Shown here: positions 35,750 to 44,587 of the stretch, in pieces | How the letters are laid out: every line of letters begins with the position of its first letter | Position numbering within the stretch: position 1 is the stretch's first letter | Source of the DNA: UBA4744 sp963707435 | Lineage (GTDB): Bacteria > Actinomycetota > Acidimicrobiia > Spongiisociales > UBA4744 | NCBI GenBank assembly: GCA_963707435.1 | Contig: CAVPPF010000007.1 | Span: 310,001 to 374,000 of the forward strand | Reading direction: 5' to 3' | DNA length: 64,000 bases | The notes under the pieces: model-generated | The model's input: the letters and a program-made list of their open reading frames with translations, nothing else | Databases searched by the model: none | Told to the model about the DNA's origin: nothing | Position numbers and translations under genes: made by a program

Positions 35750-36553
35750 GTGGACATGGAACGTCCGTCTCACGTCGAGGAGGCCCTCGAGGCGTTGGCT
35801 GCTTATCCGGAAGCCACGCTGCTGGCCGGAGGAACGGATCTGATGGTCGAGGTCAACTACCACGGACGGCGACCCGGGCATGTGATTGCGCTGCGTCGGG
35901 TCGAGGAGCTGAAGCACTGGGAGGGAAACCGGCTGGGGGCCGCAGTTACGTTCCGGCGCATCGAAAACGGTCCCGTGCGAGCGCTTGCCCAACTCGCCCG
36001 CACCGTCGGATCACCTCAGATCCGGGCGGCGGGCACCATCGGCGGCAACCTGGGCACGGCCAGCCCGGCCGGCGACAGCCATCCCTTCCTTGCGGCCTGT
36101 GATGCCCACATCGAGCTGCAGTCGAACCGGGGGACCCGCACCGTACGCTGGGACGAATTCCTCGTCGGGGTGAAGCGCAACAGCTGCGCCGACGATGAGT
36201 TGATTTCCGCCGTCATCCTCCCGGAGACCCTCCCGCATCGCCAGGAGTTCGCCAAGATCGGGGTTCGGTCCGCCATGGTGATCGCCACCGTGTCGGCGTG
36301 TGTGATGGTCGATGACGATGGGGTGATCCGGGTAGCCCTCGGAGCCGTCGGGCCGACGGTGCTGCGGGCTTACGGCGCCGAAGCGATGATCAACTCCGAG
36401 TCCAAGAAGTCAGAATCGGTGCTCGCAGAATTCCAACGGCTGGTTTCCGAAGAAGTGAAGCCGATAACCGACCACCGTTCGACAGAGGAATACCGGCGGC
36501 ATGCGGCCGGGGTGCTCTCCCGACGGTTGCTCGAAAGGTGCTTGGCAGCATGA
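35750..36553 (+). CDS. FAD-binding subunit of a second molybdenum hydroxylase
   Basis: 267-residue PCMH-type FAD subunit: ATLLAGGTDLMVEVNYHGRRP (first FAD loop), QIRAAGTIGGNLGTASPAGDS (second loop with N-L-G) and VRSAMVIATVSACVMVD near the C-terminus (CO_deh_flav_C). The GTG at 35750 is favoured by GAGGAAAGG upstream; ATG 35756 is an alternative. It is the first of three coupled subunits (FAD, 2Fe-2S, Mo). Confidence 0.87.
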   Translation: MDMERPSHVEEALEALAAYPEATLLAGGTDLMVEVNYHGRRPGHVIALRRVEELKHWEGNRLGAAVTFRRIENGPVRALAQLARTVGSPQIRAAGTIGGNLGTASPAGDSHPFLAACDAHIELQSNRGTRTVRWDEFLVGVKRNSCADDELISAVILPETLPHRQEFAKIGVRSAMVIATVSACVMVDDDGVIRVALGAVGPTVLRAYGAEAMINSESKKSESVLAEFQRLVSEEVKPITDHRSTEEYRRHAAGVLSRRLLERCLAA

Positions 36554-37011
36554 AGATCACACTGGCAGTCAATGGTGAAGAACGCGAAGCGGACGTTCAC
36601 GGGCCGGAGAGTCTTCTCTTCGTCCTGCGGGAGCGCCTGGGTTTGCTGGGTGCAAAGGACGCATGCTTGCAGGGAGAATGCGGGTCGTGCACGGTGCTGC
36701 TCGACGGTGATCCCGTCTGTTCCTGTCTCGTGATGGCCGCAGACGCGGCCGGTTCCGAAGTGCTCACCGTGGAAGGTCTTGGGACCGAAGACGAATTGCA
36801 CCCGATCCAGGCTGCCTTCGTCGAACACGGAGCCGTGCAATGCGGGTTCTGCACGCCGGGATTCCTCGTTACGGCCGCCCACCTGCTCGAACACAACCCC
36901 ACACCGACCGCCGACGAGATCCGGGAAGCGCTGGCAGGCAACATCTGCCGGTGCACCGGCTACGGGGCAATACTCCGGGCCGTCACAGCCCTGGCGGAGG
37001 AGAGCTCATGA
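36550..37011 (+). CDS. 2Fe-2S subunit of the second molybdenum hydroxylase
   Basis: 153-residue small subunit with both clusters intact: Cys39, 44, 47 and 59 (ACLQGECGSCTVLLDG) in the plant-ferredoxin-like half, and Cys98, 101, 133 and 135 (VQCGFCTPG, ICRCTGY) in the helical half. It passes electrons from Moco to FAD. ATG 36550 overlaps the FAD-subunit stop. It is the direct positive control for the ligand losses in the fused protein at 29426, because the positions align with a one-residue offset. Confidence 0.94.
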   Translation: MKITLAVNGEEREADVHGPESLLFVLRERLGLLGAKDACLQGECGSCTVLLDGDPVCSCLVMAADAAGSEVLTVEGLGTEDELHPIQAAFVEHGAVQCGFCTPGFLVTAAHLLEHNPTPTADEIREALAGNICRCTGYGAILRAVTALAEESS

Positions 37012-39224
37012 CCACGACAACCGAAGCAAAGGTTCGCGGGGGTATCGGCCAGTCGGTGACACGGCCGGACGGGATTCCGAAGGTGCAGGGAGCCTTCGCC
37101 TACGCCTCCGATCTCCAGGATGGACGCATGCTCTGGGGAGCAACTCGGCGCTCACCCCACGCCCGCGCCCGGATCAAGAGCATCGACATCGCCCCGGCGC
37201 TGGCCATCAACGGTGTTCTTGCCGTGCTGACCCACGAGGACGTTCCCGGACGCCCGACGGTCGGACAGATCAATCCGGATCGCCCGGTCCTGGCCGGGGA
37301 CGAAATCCGCTACTGGGGCCAGCCCATTGCCATCACGGCAGCGGAGGACGTCGAAACTGCCCGGCGGGCGGCAGCCGCCATCGTGATTGAGTACGAACTG
37401 CTCGATCCCCTCACGGACCTGGTCGAGGCCCAGGAAAGCGGCGAGGTATTCCGGCACGTCCGATCGCAGCGCGGTCCGCTCGATGCGCATGGGGAGGTCG
37501 TGGTCGAGGGGTACTACGAGATGGGCACGCAGGACCAGGCCGCGCTCGGAACCGAGGCGGGCATCGCCTTTCCGGACGGGGAAGGCGGAGTCGATCTGTA
37601 CGCCCCGTCGCAATGGATCCACGAGGACCACGGCCAAATCGTTGCGAGCCTTGGCCTGCGCGACGAACAGGTGCGGGTTCATCCAACCGGAGTTGGCGGG
37701 GCTTTCGGGTCCCGGGAGGACCTCAGCCTCCAGGTTCACCTCTGCTTGCTCGCCCTGTACACGGGACGGCCGGTGCGCATGGTGTACGACCGGGCCGAGA
37801 GTTTTGCCGGTCACGTGCACCGGCATGCGGCCCGCATGTGGTATCGCCACGAGGCCGATCGGGAGGGCAACCTGGTCCGGGTCGAGTCGAAACTCTTGCT
37901 GGACGGCGGTGCCTACACGGAAACCTCCCCGGCGGTGATCGCCAATGCCGTGTACTTCGCTCTCGGCCCCTACCGGTGTCCGACGGTGCTCGTCGACGGC
38001 TACGCGGTTCGGACCAACAACCCGCCCTCTGGAGCGATGCGGGGTTTCGGAGCGGTGCAGACCTGCTTCGCCCACGAAGCGCAAATGGACAAGCTGGCAG
38101 CCGAGCTGGACATGGACCCCCTGGAGCTCCGGCTGCGCAACGCCCTGGGGCCAGGCGACCGGCTGCCGACGAGCGGGCAGGAGATCACGGAACCCCTGCC
38201 CACCGCGGCGGTCATCGAAGCGCTGCGGGCGCTGCCCGCCCCGGACGGCGAGATCGTCGACGATCCGCTCCATCTGCCGGGCGGGACCGGGCTCACCACC
38301 GCCCCGACCGGAGTGATCCGGGGGGTCGGGTATGCCGTCGGTCTCAAGAATCTCGCCTTTGCCGAGGCGTTCGACGACTACGCCGAGGCTCGCGTGCAGC
38401 TCACGCCCCAGGGTGTGGAAGTACATACGGCCGCGATCGAGGTCGGGCAGGGCATGGTGACCGTCCTCCAGCAGATTGCCCGTTCCGTGCTCGAGAACGA
38501 GCACGTAGCGGTGCTCTTCGACGACACGTCGAAGATAGGGTCCGCCGGGTCGACGTCGGCTTCGCGTCAAACGCAAATGGCCGGCGGCGCCGTCTACGCG
38601 GCGGCGGTGGCGGTTCGCGAGACCGCCCTCCGACAGGGCGGCGGAGATCATCTGGATGCCGCCGGTGTGTGGCGCGATGGGAACCTCGTAACCACGCTGG
38701 ACGACCTGTGCGCGGCGGGACCGATTTCCGAGCAGGTGCGTTTTCGGCATCCCGAAACGGAGGAACCGGACGAGAACGGCCAAGGCAACCTGCATGTCGA
38801 TTTCAGCGTCGCAGCTCATCGGGCTGTGGTCGATGTCGACCCGGAGCTGGGTCTGGTCAGGGTGGTCAGCGTCGACGCTGCCCAGGACGTCGGCACCGTG
38901 CTCAACCTGCAGTCGGTGGTTGGTCAGATCGAGGGCGGAACGATGCAGGGTGTCGGCCTGGCGGTCATGGAGGAGTTGATCTTCGATCGAGGCATCGTTC
39001 GCAATGCCAACTTCACCGACTACCTCTTGCCGACGTTCGTCGACGCACCGCCGGTCACGTCCATCCTCATTGAAGAACCGGGAAGTTGGGGACCGTTCGG
39101 GGCCAAGGGATTCTCGGAGTTGCCCGCGATCAGTTCGGCTCCGGCGGTGGTCGCCGCCATCCGGGCGGCCACCGGGAAAGCGCTCAACAGAGTGCCCGTG
39201 CGGCCCGAGGATATCGCTCTCTGA
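37008..39224 (+). CDS. Molybdopterin-binding subunit of the second hydroxylase (xanthine dehydrogenase-like)
   Basis: 738-residue large subunit: VQGAFAYASDL, HPTGVGGAFGSREDLSL, NNPPSGAMRGFGAVQTCFAHE (conserved Arg loop), AAIEVGQGM and SASRQTQMAGG, and GPFGAKGFSE with the catalytic Glu. This is the XdhA/PucD-type subunit. Neighbouring adenine and oxoguanine deaminase-like genes suggest a purine substrate (hypoxanthine or xanthine), but aldehydes or N-heterocycles are possible. ATG 37008 overlaps the previous stop. Confidence 0.89.
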   Translation: MTTTTEAKVRGGIGQSVTRPDGIPKVQGAFAYASDLQDGRMLWGATRRSPHARARIKSIDIAPALAINGVLAVLTHEDVPGRPTVGQINPDRPVLAGDEIRYWGQPIAITAAEDVETARRAAAAIVIEYELLDPLTDLVEAQESGEVFRHVRSQRGPLDAHGEVVVEGYYEMGTQDQAALGTEAGIAFPDGEGGVDLYAPSQWIHEDHGQIVASLGLRDEQVRVHPTGVGGAFGSREDLSLQVHLCLLALYTGRPVRMVYDRAESFAGHVHRHAARMWYRHEADREGNLVRVESKLLLDGGAYTETSPAVIANAVYFALGPYRCPTVLVDGYAVRTNNPPSGAMRGFGAVQTCFAHEAQMDKLAAELDMDPLELRLRNALGPGDRLPTSGQEITEPLPTAAVIEALRALPAPDGEIVDDPLHLPGGTGLTTAPTGVIRGVGYAVGLKNLAFAEAFDDYAEARVQLTPQGVEVHTAAIEVGQGMVTVLQQIARSVLENEHVAVLFDDTSKIGSAGSTSASRQTQMAGGAVYAAAVAVRETALRQGGGDHLDAAGVWRDGNLVTTLDDLCAAGPISEQVRFRHPETEEPDENGQGNLHVDFSVAAHRAVVDVDPELGLVRVVSVDAAQDVGTVLNLQSVVGQIEGGTMQGVGLAVMEELIFDRGIVRNANFTDYLLPTFVDAPPVTSILIEEPGSWGPFGAKGFSELPAISSAPAVVAAIRAATGKALNRVPVRPEDIAL

Positions 39225-39253
39225 GCAATCGGCGGCCTACGTCATGCGCGGCG

Positions 39254-40624
39254 CTACCCGCGTATGAGTCGCTGTGACGCCGTGTTGTGCTCCTCGACGA
39301 GTGCTTCGAGTTCGACGTTCACAGGGCGGCCATCACTGATGACCGGCGATCCATGCACGTAGGTGTGCGTGACCGGTACGGGGGCGCACAGCAGCAGAGC
39401 AGCTACGGGATCGTGGAGCGCGCCTGCAAACTCGATTCGGTTGAGATCGAAGGTTGCGAAGTCGGCGACCTTGCCGGGCTCGAGTGATCCGATGTCGTCG
39501 CGGCCGAGGACCGATGCGCCTCCCCGGGTTGCCATCTCGAGCGCCGTCCTGGCGCTCATCTGCGGTCGCTCCTCGGGATGGATCAAGCCGGGCGAGGCGG
39601 CGACCCTGGCCAGCAGCATGGCCAGGCGTGCCTCACCGAGCAGGTGACCGCCGTCATTGCTGGCCGACCCGTCCACTCCTAGTCCGGTAACGACGCCGGC
39701 CGCCAGGTAGTCGGCGACGGGTGCAATCCCCGAGCCAAGTCGCATGTTGGACGACGGGCAGTGGGCGACGCCACTCCCGGTGCGGGCCATCCACTCGACG
39801 CCTCCGTGACCGGGGTGGACCGCGTGGGCGAACCAGACGTCCGGACCGGCCCAATCCAGGTCCTCGGCATACTGCAACGGAGCAGCCCCGAACTCGCGGA
39901 CACAGAAGTCCTCTTCGTCCTTGGTTTCGGCCAGATGTGTGTGCAACCTGACGCCGTGGCGGCGGGCGAGAGCCGCGCTTTCGCGCATCACCTCGGGTGT
40001 CACGGAGAACGGCGAGCACGGCGCCAGCACGATCCGGGTGAGCGCCCCGGGGTTCGGGTCGTGGTGCGCCTGAATCAGACGCTCGGACTCCGCCAGGATT
40101 GCATCAGTCGATTCGACAACAGAATCGGGGGGGAGTCCCCCCTGGCTCTCGCCAAGGCTCATCGAACCGTGCGCAGCGTGAAAGCGCATCCCCAACTCAC
40201 GGGCCGGTTCGATGGCGTCCTCGAGCCTGGAGCCGTTCGGGAAAAGGTACAAATGGTCCGACGAGGTGGTACACCCCGACAGGGCCAGTTCGACCAGAGC
40301 GGTCTTGGTCGAAACACGGATGTCGTCCGGCGTCAGGCGAGCCCAAATCGGATACAACGTCGTCAGCCATTCGAAGAGCGGAGCGCTCTGAGCTATGGCT
40401 CTCGTCAGCGTCTGATAGAAGTGATGGTGGGTGTTGACCAGTCCGGGGACAACGATCTGACCGGTCAGATCGAGGACTACGTCGGCGTCGTCGGGCAACG
40501 AGGCGGACGGGCCTACCTGTTCGATCCATCCATCACGGGCAAAGAGACCACCTCCCGGAATCTCATCCCGAACGTCGTTCATGGTCACCAGCATCGTCGT
40601 ATTCCTGGCCAGGAGGGTTGTCAC
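39254..40624 (-). CDS. 8-oxoguanine deaminase / SsnA-like amidohydrolase
   Basis: Amidohydrolase-superfamily deaminase of 456 residues. Metal ligands: GLVNTHHHFYQTLTRA, RLHTHLAETKDEE, WFAHAVHPG and GLGVDGSASNDGG (the Asp). The FEWLTTLYPIWARLTPDD block is found in 8-oxoguanine deaminase and hydroxydechloroatrazine hydrolase relatives. Guanine deaminase-like or SsnA-like activity is also possible. The GTG start at 40624 follows GGAGGA. It converges on the second Mo hydroxylase and diverges from the adenine deaminase, so it belongs to the same purine island. Confidence 0.8.
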   Translation of the reverse strand: MTTLLARNTTMLVTMNDVRDEIPGGGLFARDGWIEQVGPSASLPDDADVVLDLTGQIVVPGLVNTHHHFYQTLTRAIAQSAPLFEWLTTLYPIWARLTPDDIRVSTKTALVELALSGCTTSSDHLYLFPNGSRLEDAIEPARELGMRFHAAHGSMSLGESQGGLPPDSVVESTDAILAESERLIQAHHDPNPGALTRIVLAPCSPFSVTPEVMRESAALARRHGVRLHTHLAETKDEEDFCVREFGAAPLQYAEDLDWAGPDVWFAHAVHPGHGGVEWMARTGSGVAHCPSSNMRLGSGIAPVADYLAAGVVTGLGVDGSASNDGGHLLGEARLAMLLARVAASPGLIHPEERPQMSARTALEMATRGGASVLGRDDIGSLEPGKVADFATFDLNRIEFAGALHDPVAALLLCAPVPVTHTYVHGSPVISDGRPVNVELEALVEEHNTASQRLIRG

Positions 40625-40776
40625 CCTGATCCTCCGTTGTGTGCTCCTAACGGAAGCTAGTGCAACGGCCGACGATCATGGGTCGGGCTTTCAGGCCTCA
40701 TGGCTTAGGACCAATTCCCCTGAGCACTCGTGGTGGCGGCGCCATAGAGTTGTGGGAACGCCGCGAGGAAGAAGCG

Positions 40777-41781
40777 ATGGAAGCGTTCATACGTGGCCTG
40801 CCCAAGGCCGAACTGCATGTGCACATCGAGGGGACGCTCGAACCTGAGATGATGTTTGAGATGGCCCACCGCAACAAGGTGCCGCTCCGGTTCGGATCCG
40901 TTGAAGAGGTGCGGGCTGCCTATGAGTTCACCGATCTCCAGTCGTTCCTGGACATTTACTACGAAGGGGCCGGCGTTCTGCGGACCGAGCAGGATTTCTT
41001 CGACCTCACGTACGCATACCTCGAGCGGGCGGCTCGCGACGGAGTCCGGCGGGCTGAGATCTTCTTCGATCCGCAAACCCACACCGAGCGCGGGATTTCG
41101 TTTGAGACGGTCATCGCCGGGATCAGTCGGGCGCTCGAGGCGGGGCGGGAGGAACTGGCGGTCTCGAGCGGAGCGATCATGTGTTTCCTCCGGCACCTCA
41201 GTGCCGAATCGGCTTTCGAGACACTGGAGCAGGCACTGCCGTATCGCGACTTGATTCTTGGGGTCGGCCTGGACTCTTCAGAGGTCAACCGCCCGCCGGA
41301 GATGTTTGAAGCCGTCTTCAATCAGGCCCGACGCGCCGGGTTGCTCGTCGTGGCTCACGCCGGTGAGGAGGGGCCACCCGAGTACGTGTGGTCGGCCCTC
41401 GAATCCCTCCACGCCCGGCGCATCGACCACGGGGTTCGCTCCGACGAGGATCCTGCGCTGCTGCAGCGTCTTGCCGGTGAGCACATTCCGCTGACCATGT
41501 GTCCCCTCTCCAACGTGAAGCTCCGGGTGTTCCCGACCATGGCACAGCACAACCTGAAACGGCTGCTCGATGCCGGAATCATGGTGACCGTCAACTCGGA
41601 CGACCCGGCGTACTTCGGCGGGTACATCGTCGACAACTACCTGGCGGTGGTGGAGGCGCTGGCACTCGACCGAGACGACGTGGTGAAGCTGGCCGGGAAC
41701 TCGATCGATGCCGCGTTCCTGCGGGTCCAGGACCGGCGGGCCCTGCAGGAGGAACTCGAGCGGTACGTCAAGGCAAACTGA
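40777..41781 (+). CDS. Adenine deaminase-like (adenosine deaminase family)
   Basis: 334-residue metal-dependent deaminase. The N-terminal LHVHIEGTLEPEMMFEMA (metal His pair and family fingerprint) and RAEIFFDPQTHTERGIS fit the adenine deaminase branch more than adenosine deaminases. LVVAHAGEEGP, RIDHGVRSDED, LTMCPLSNVKLRVF and VTVNSDDPAYFGGY complete the site. ATG 40777, with GAGGAAGAA before it, starts at the domain. It would feed hypoxanthine to the molybdenum hydroxylases. The 152 bases upstream are a divergent promoter region with no clear operator. Confidence 0.82.
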   Translation: MEAFIRGLPKAELHVHIEGTLEPEMMFEMAHRNKVPLRFGSVEEVRAAYEFTDLQSFLDIYYEGAGVLRTEQDFFDLTYAYLERAARDGVRRAEIFFDPQTHTERGISFETVIAGISRALEAGREELAVSSGAIMCFLRHLSAESAFETLEQALPYRDLILGVGLDSSEVNRPPEMFEAVFNQARRAGLLVVAHAGEEGPPEYVWSALESLHARRIDHGVRSDEDPALLQRLAGEHIPLTMCPLSNVKLRVFPTMAQHNLKRLLDAGIMVTVNSDDPAYFGGYIVDNYLAVVEALALDRDDVVKLAGNSIDAAFLRVQDRRALQEELERYVKAN

Positions 41782-41842
41782 CCCACTGCCGCAACCGGAG
41801 CGATCAGGCTGATACGCTGGCCTCCCCGCTGCGGAGCCGAAC

Positions 41843-43081
41843 GTGTTCAATCCTCACGACTTCCGTCCCCTCTTCCCCGCCCTGGCGCGGACTCAAGACG
41901 GCGGGCCGGTGGTCTACCTCGACGGGCCGGGAGGAACCCAGGCCCCCGCACCGGTGATCAGCGCAATGGCGGAAGTCCTCGAACGTGGGATCAGCAATCT
42001 CGGTGGAAGCTTTGCTTCGAGTCGCGACGCCGATGAGATCACCATGTCGGCGCGGCGGGCAGTCGCCGACCTGGTCAATGCCACCCCACCCGAGATCGTG
42101 TTCGGCCAGAACATGACCAGCCTCACGTTTGCGATGAGCCGGGCGCTAGCGCGCACATGGCAGAACGGCGACGAGATCGTCGTCACCCGGCTCGATCACG
42201 ACGCAAATATCACTCCGTGGGTGATGGCAGCCGAGGAGAGAGGCGTCACCGTCCGATGGCTCGATTTCCTGCCCGAGCGTGGCCACGATCTCGACTATGA
42301 AGCTCTGGACAAACTGCTGACCGCCAGGACGCAGCTCGTCGCAGTGACCCATGCGTCCAATGCCATCGGCACGATCGTCGACGTGGCGCGTGTGGTTGAG
42401 GCGGCGCACGCGTACGGCGCCCGGGTGTTCGTCGACGCCGTGCACTACACGCCGCACGGTCTGGTCGACGTCCAGGCGCTCGAGTGCGACTTCCTGGTCG
42501 CCTCGGCGTACAAGTTCTTCGGTCCCCACACCGGGTTTCTCTACGGACGTCACGAGCTCCTGGCCGAACTCGCTGCCTACAAGGTTCGACCGGCACCCGC
42601 AGCCCCGCCGGGGAAGTGGGAGACCGGAACCCAGAGTGTCGAGAGCCTGGCGGGCGTGAGCGCCGCCGTCGACTACCTGGCCTCGCTCGGAGGGCCGGGC
42701 GAACCCGGAGGCAACCGGCGGAAGGCCCTGGAGTCCGGCCTGAACGCCATCGAAGGACACGAGCGGAGCCTCGCGGACGGCTTTCTGACGGCCGTATCCG
42801 ACCTCGCCGGTGTCCGCGTCCACGGCCCGACGGGTGCGGCAAAGCGAACGCCGACCTTTGCCGTTGCGGTGGCGGGTCTGACTCCGGATGAGGTTCAGCG
42901 GGCGTTGGGCCGGCGGGGGATCTTCGTGTGGGCCGGGCACTACTACGCCGTTGAGGTCATGCGCCGGTTGGGAGTCCTGGAGGCGGGCGGCCTGGTACGC
43001 ATCGGTTTCGTGCACTACAACACCGCAGAAGAGCTCGCCCGGCTGGTCGTTGCGCTCGACGAGCTTCAGGCGGGGTCCTGA
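41843..43081 (+). CDS. Cysteine desulfurase-like class V aminotransferase (TIGR01976-type)
   Basis: 412-residue PLP enzyme: VYLDGPGGTQAPAPVISAM, ANITPWV and a DAVHYTPHGLVDV strand carrying the Asp. The PLP lysine is in SAYKFFGPHTGFLYG, and the C-terminal part is GIFVWAGHYYAVEVM with VRIGFVHYNTAEE. It looks like the cysteine desulfurase-like family rather than a true NifS: I find a single Cys (ALECD), not in the usual active-site loop. It sits 61 bases after the adenine deaminase gene, on the same strand. A role in sulfur or selenium supply to Moco is tempting but unsupported. Confidence 0.8.
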   Translation: MFNPHDFRPLFPALARTQDGGPVVYLDGPGGTQAPAPVISAMAEVLERGISNLGGSFASSRDADEITMSARRAVADLVNATPPEIVFGQNMTSLTFAMSRALARTWQNGDEIVVTRLDHDANITPWVMAAEERGVTVRWLDFLPERGHDLDYEALDKLLTARTQLVAVTHASNAIGTIVDVARVVEAAHAYGARVFVDAVHYTPHGLVDVQALECDFLVASAYKFFGPHTGFLYGRHELLAELAAYKVRPAPAAPPGKWETGTQSVESLAGVSAAVDYLASLGGPGEPGGNRRKALESGLNAIEGHERSLADGFLTAVSDLAGVRVHGPTGAAKRTPTFAVAVAGLTPDEVQRALGRRGIFVWAGHYYAVEVMRRLGVLEAGGLVRIGFVHYNTAEELARLVVALDELQAGS

Positions 43082-43082
43082 A

Positions 43083-43235
43083 CTAGGTCCGCTCCTTGCC
43101 GATCAGCACACGTTCTGAGGTCACAATGGACGGGAGCCTGCGCAGCTTGCGAGCTGCCGCAGCTCTTCCCAGGTAGAGCGTCGCGAACAGGCCCCGGCGG
43201 CGCCGCTCGTGCTTGCCTCGTTTTACGTCTTGCAT
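43083..43235 (-). CDS. Small basic protein, 50 residues, unknown
   Basis: The ATG (43235-43233) is preceded at nine bases by GGAGGAG (43251-43245). The peptide begins MQDVKRGKHERRRRGL and is rich in Arg/Lys, followed by FATLYLGRAAAARKLRRLP and TSERVLIGKERT. Codon use is compatible with neighbours, but the ORF is short and I recognise no relative. It converges on the preceding PLP gene. Confidence 0.42.
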   Translation of the reverse strand: MQDVKRGKHERRRRGLFATLYLGRAAAARKLRRLPSIVTSERVLIGKERT

Positions 43236-43320
43236 TCGCTGCTTCTCCTCCACCGCTACCTGGTATGTCGGCAGATCGGCCCGGCGATCTCGAGGATGGT
43301 TGTCGCCGAGCCCAAAAGGA

Positions 43321-44577
43321 CTAGTCCCCCCGGAAGGCGTCCATATCGACTGGTTGGCCGGTCAGCCGGGACTGCTCGGCGGCCAGAGCGAGCAGGTGGC
43401 TCTCCAGTGCAACCCCGGCGGTCGAGATGGATGCTGCCTCGCCTCGCAGCGCGGCAAGGAAGGCTCGCACGACCCCGGCATCGCCGCCGCCGTGCCCGCT
43501 TCGAGCGGGTGGTATGGGCACGCGTTCGACGGGACCGCCGTTGTGGCTGTGAATCTCGATGTCGCTTCTCTGCCCGAACCGGGCGCGGAGAGTCCCCAGG
43601 GTGCCGTCGTACCGCATCGTTCTCGCCTCCTCGTGGGAATGCCCTTGCACCGTCAGGGAGACCGTGGCCCCTGAGGTGAGGCTCATGGCAACCACCTGGT
43701 GATCGACGACGTCATTGGTGCAGCGGTAGACACACCGTCCGTAGGGACCTTCCCTGAGTGCCGCAAGTCGCCCGGCCGGACTCAGGTCGTCCGAGATGAC
43801 ATGGACCGGCCACCCGGTCAGGTTTTCGTTCATGTACAACCTGGTCGCTTCGAACGGACAATGCGCGGCCGCCGGACATCCGTCCGTGCACCGGTCCGGT
43901 GCTCCAGCCGGGGCGCGATCGGGACGGAAGTGGAGCAACGAGCCGTACGACTGCAGCGAAACCACCGGATCCGACAGGTTCCAGGTGAGGATGTCGAAGT
44001 CATGGCAGGCCTTGGCGAGGATCATGGGGGCGGCATTCCCGGCCCGGCTCCAGTTGCCGCGGACGAAGCTGTGGGCCATGTGCCAGAAGGCGAAGTTCTC
44101 CCGATGCGAGACCGTCACGATCGCACCGAGGCGTCCAGAAGCAAGTACATCGTGGAGCGTCTGAAAGAAGGGGGTGTAGCGCAACACATGACACACCTGC
44201 AGGAGCCGACCGGTACGGTCTGCGCTTTCCACCAGACGTGCGAGGTCTCGCCGCCCGGTGGCCATCGGCTTCTCGACCAGGACGTCGTAGCCCGCTTCGA
44301 GAGCCGCGACTGCAGGATCGTGGTGGAGACGGTCGGGAGTGGCAACGAGAACTGCGTCGGCGACGCCGGGGGCGCCGAGCAGATCCTCCCACGATGAGAA
44401 CTGGCGCTCCGGTGGGATTCCGTGCTGCTGGGCGAACCTGCTCCGACGTTCGGGGCGAGGCTCGGCCACGGCCACGAAGCGAAGCTCCTTCGGGTTTTCG
44501 AGTGCGAACGGTCCGTAGGCGTGGGTGCCGCGCTGGCCGGCTCCGATGAGGGCCATGCTCACCGGCATGAGATCCAT
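43321..44577 (-). CDS. Gfo/Idh/MocA family oxidoreductase
   Basis: 418-residue NAD(P)-dependent oxidoreductase. The Rossmann motif MALIGAGQRGTHAYGPFA is near the start, then ADAVLVATPDRLHHDPAVAALEAGYDVLVEKPMA (EKP, conserved Lys). A C-terminal domain carries AKACHDFDILTWNLSDPV. A Cys cluster follows (DRCTDGCPAAAHCPFEA), unusual for the family and possibly a metal site. ATG 44577 is the first of three close in-frame Mets. It is 10 bases after the patatin gene on the same strand. Substrate unknown. Confidence 0.85.
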   Translation of the reverse strand: MDLMPVSMALIGAGQRGTHAYGPFALENPKELRFVAVAEPRPERRSRFAQQHGIPPERQFSSWEDLLGAPGVADAVLVATPDRLHHDPAVAALEAGYDVLVEKPMATGRRDLARLVESADRTGRLLQVCHVLRYTPFFQTLHDVLASGRLGAIVTVSHRENFAFWHMAHSFVRGNWSRAGNAAPMILAKACHDFDILTWNLSDPVVSLQSYGSLLHFRPDRAPAGAPDRCTDGCPAAAHCPFEATRLYMNENLTGWPVHVISDDLSPAGRLAALREGPYGRCVYRCTNDVVDHQVVAMSLTSGATVSLTVQGHSHEEARTMRYDGTLGTLRARFGQRSDIEIHSHNGGPVERVPIPPARSGHGGGDAGVVRAFLAALRGEAASISTAGVALESHLLALAAEQSRLTGQPVDMDAFRGD

Positions 44578-44587
44578 TCCCCGGTGC

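Noticed and set aside
37152..38819. A 555-codon minus-strand open frame
   Set aside because: Antisense to the Mo-binding subunit, with no domain pattern.
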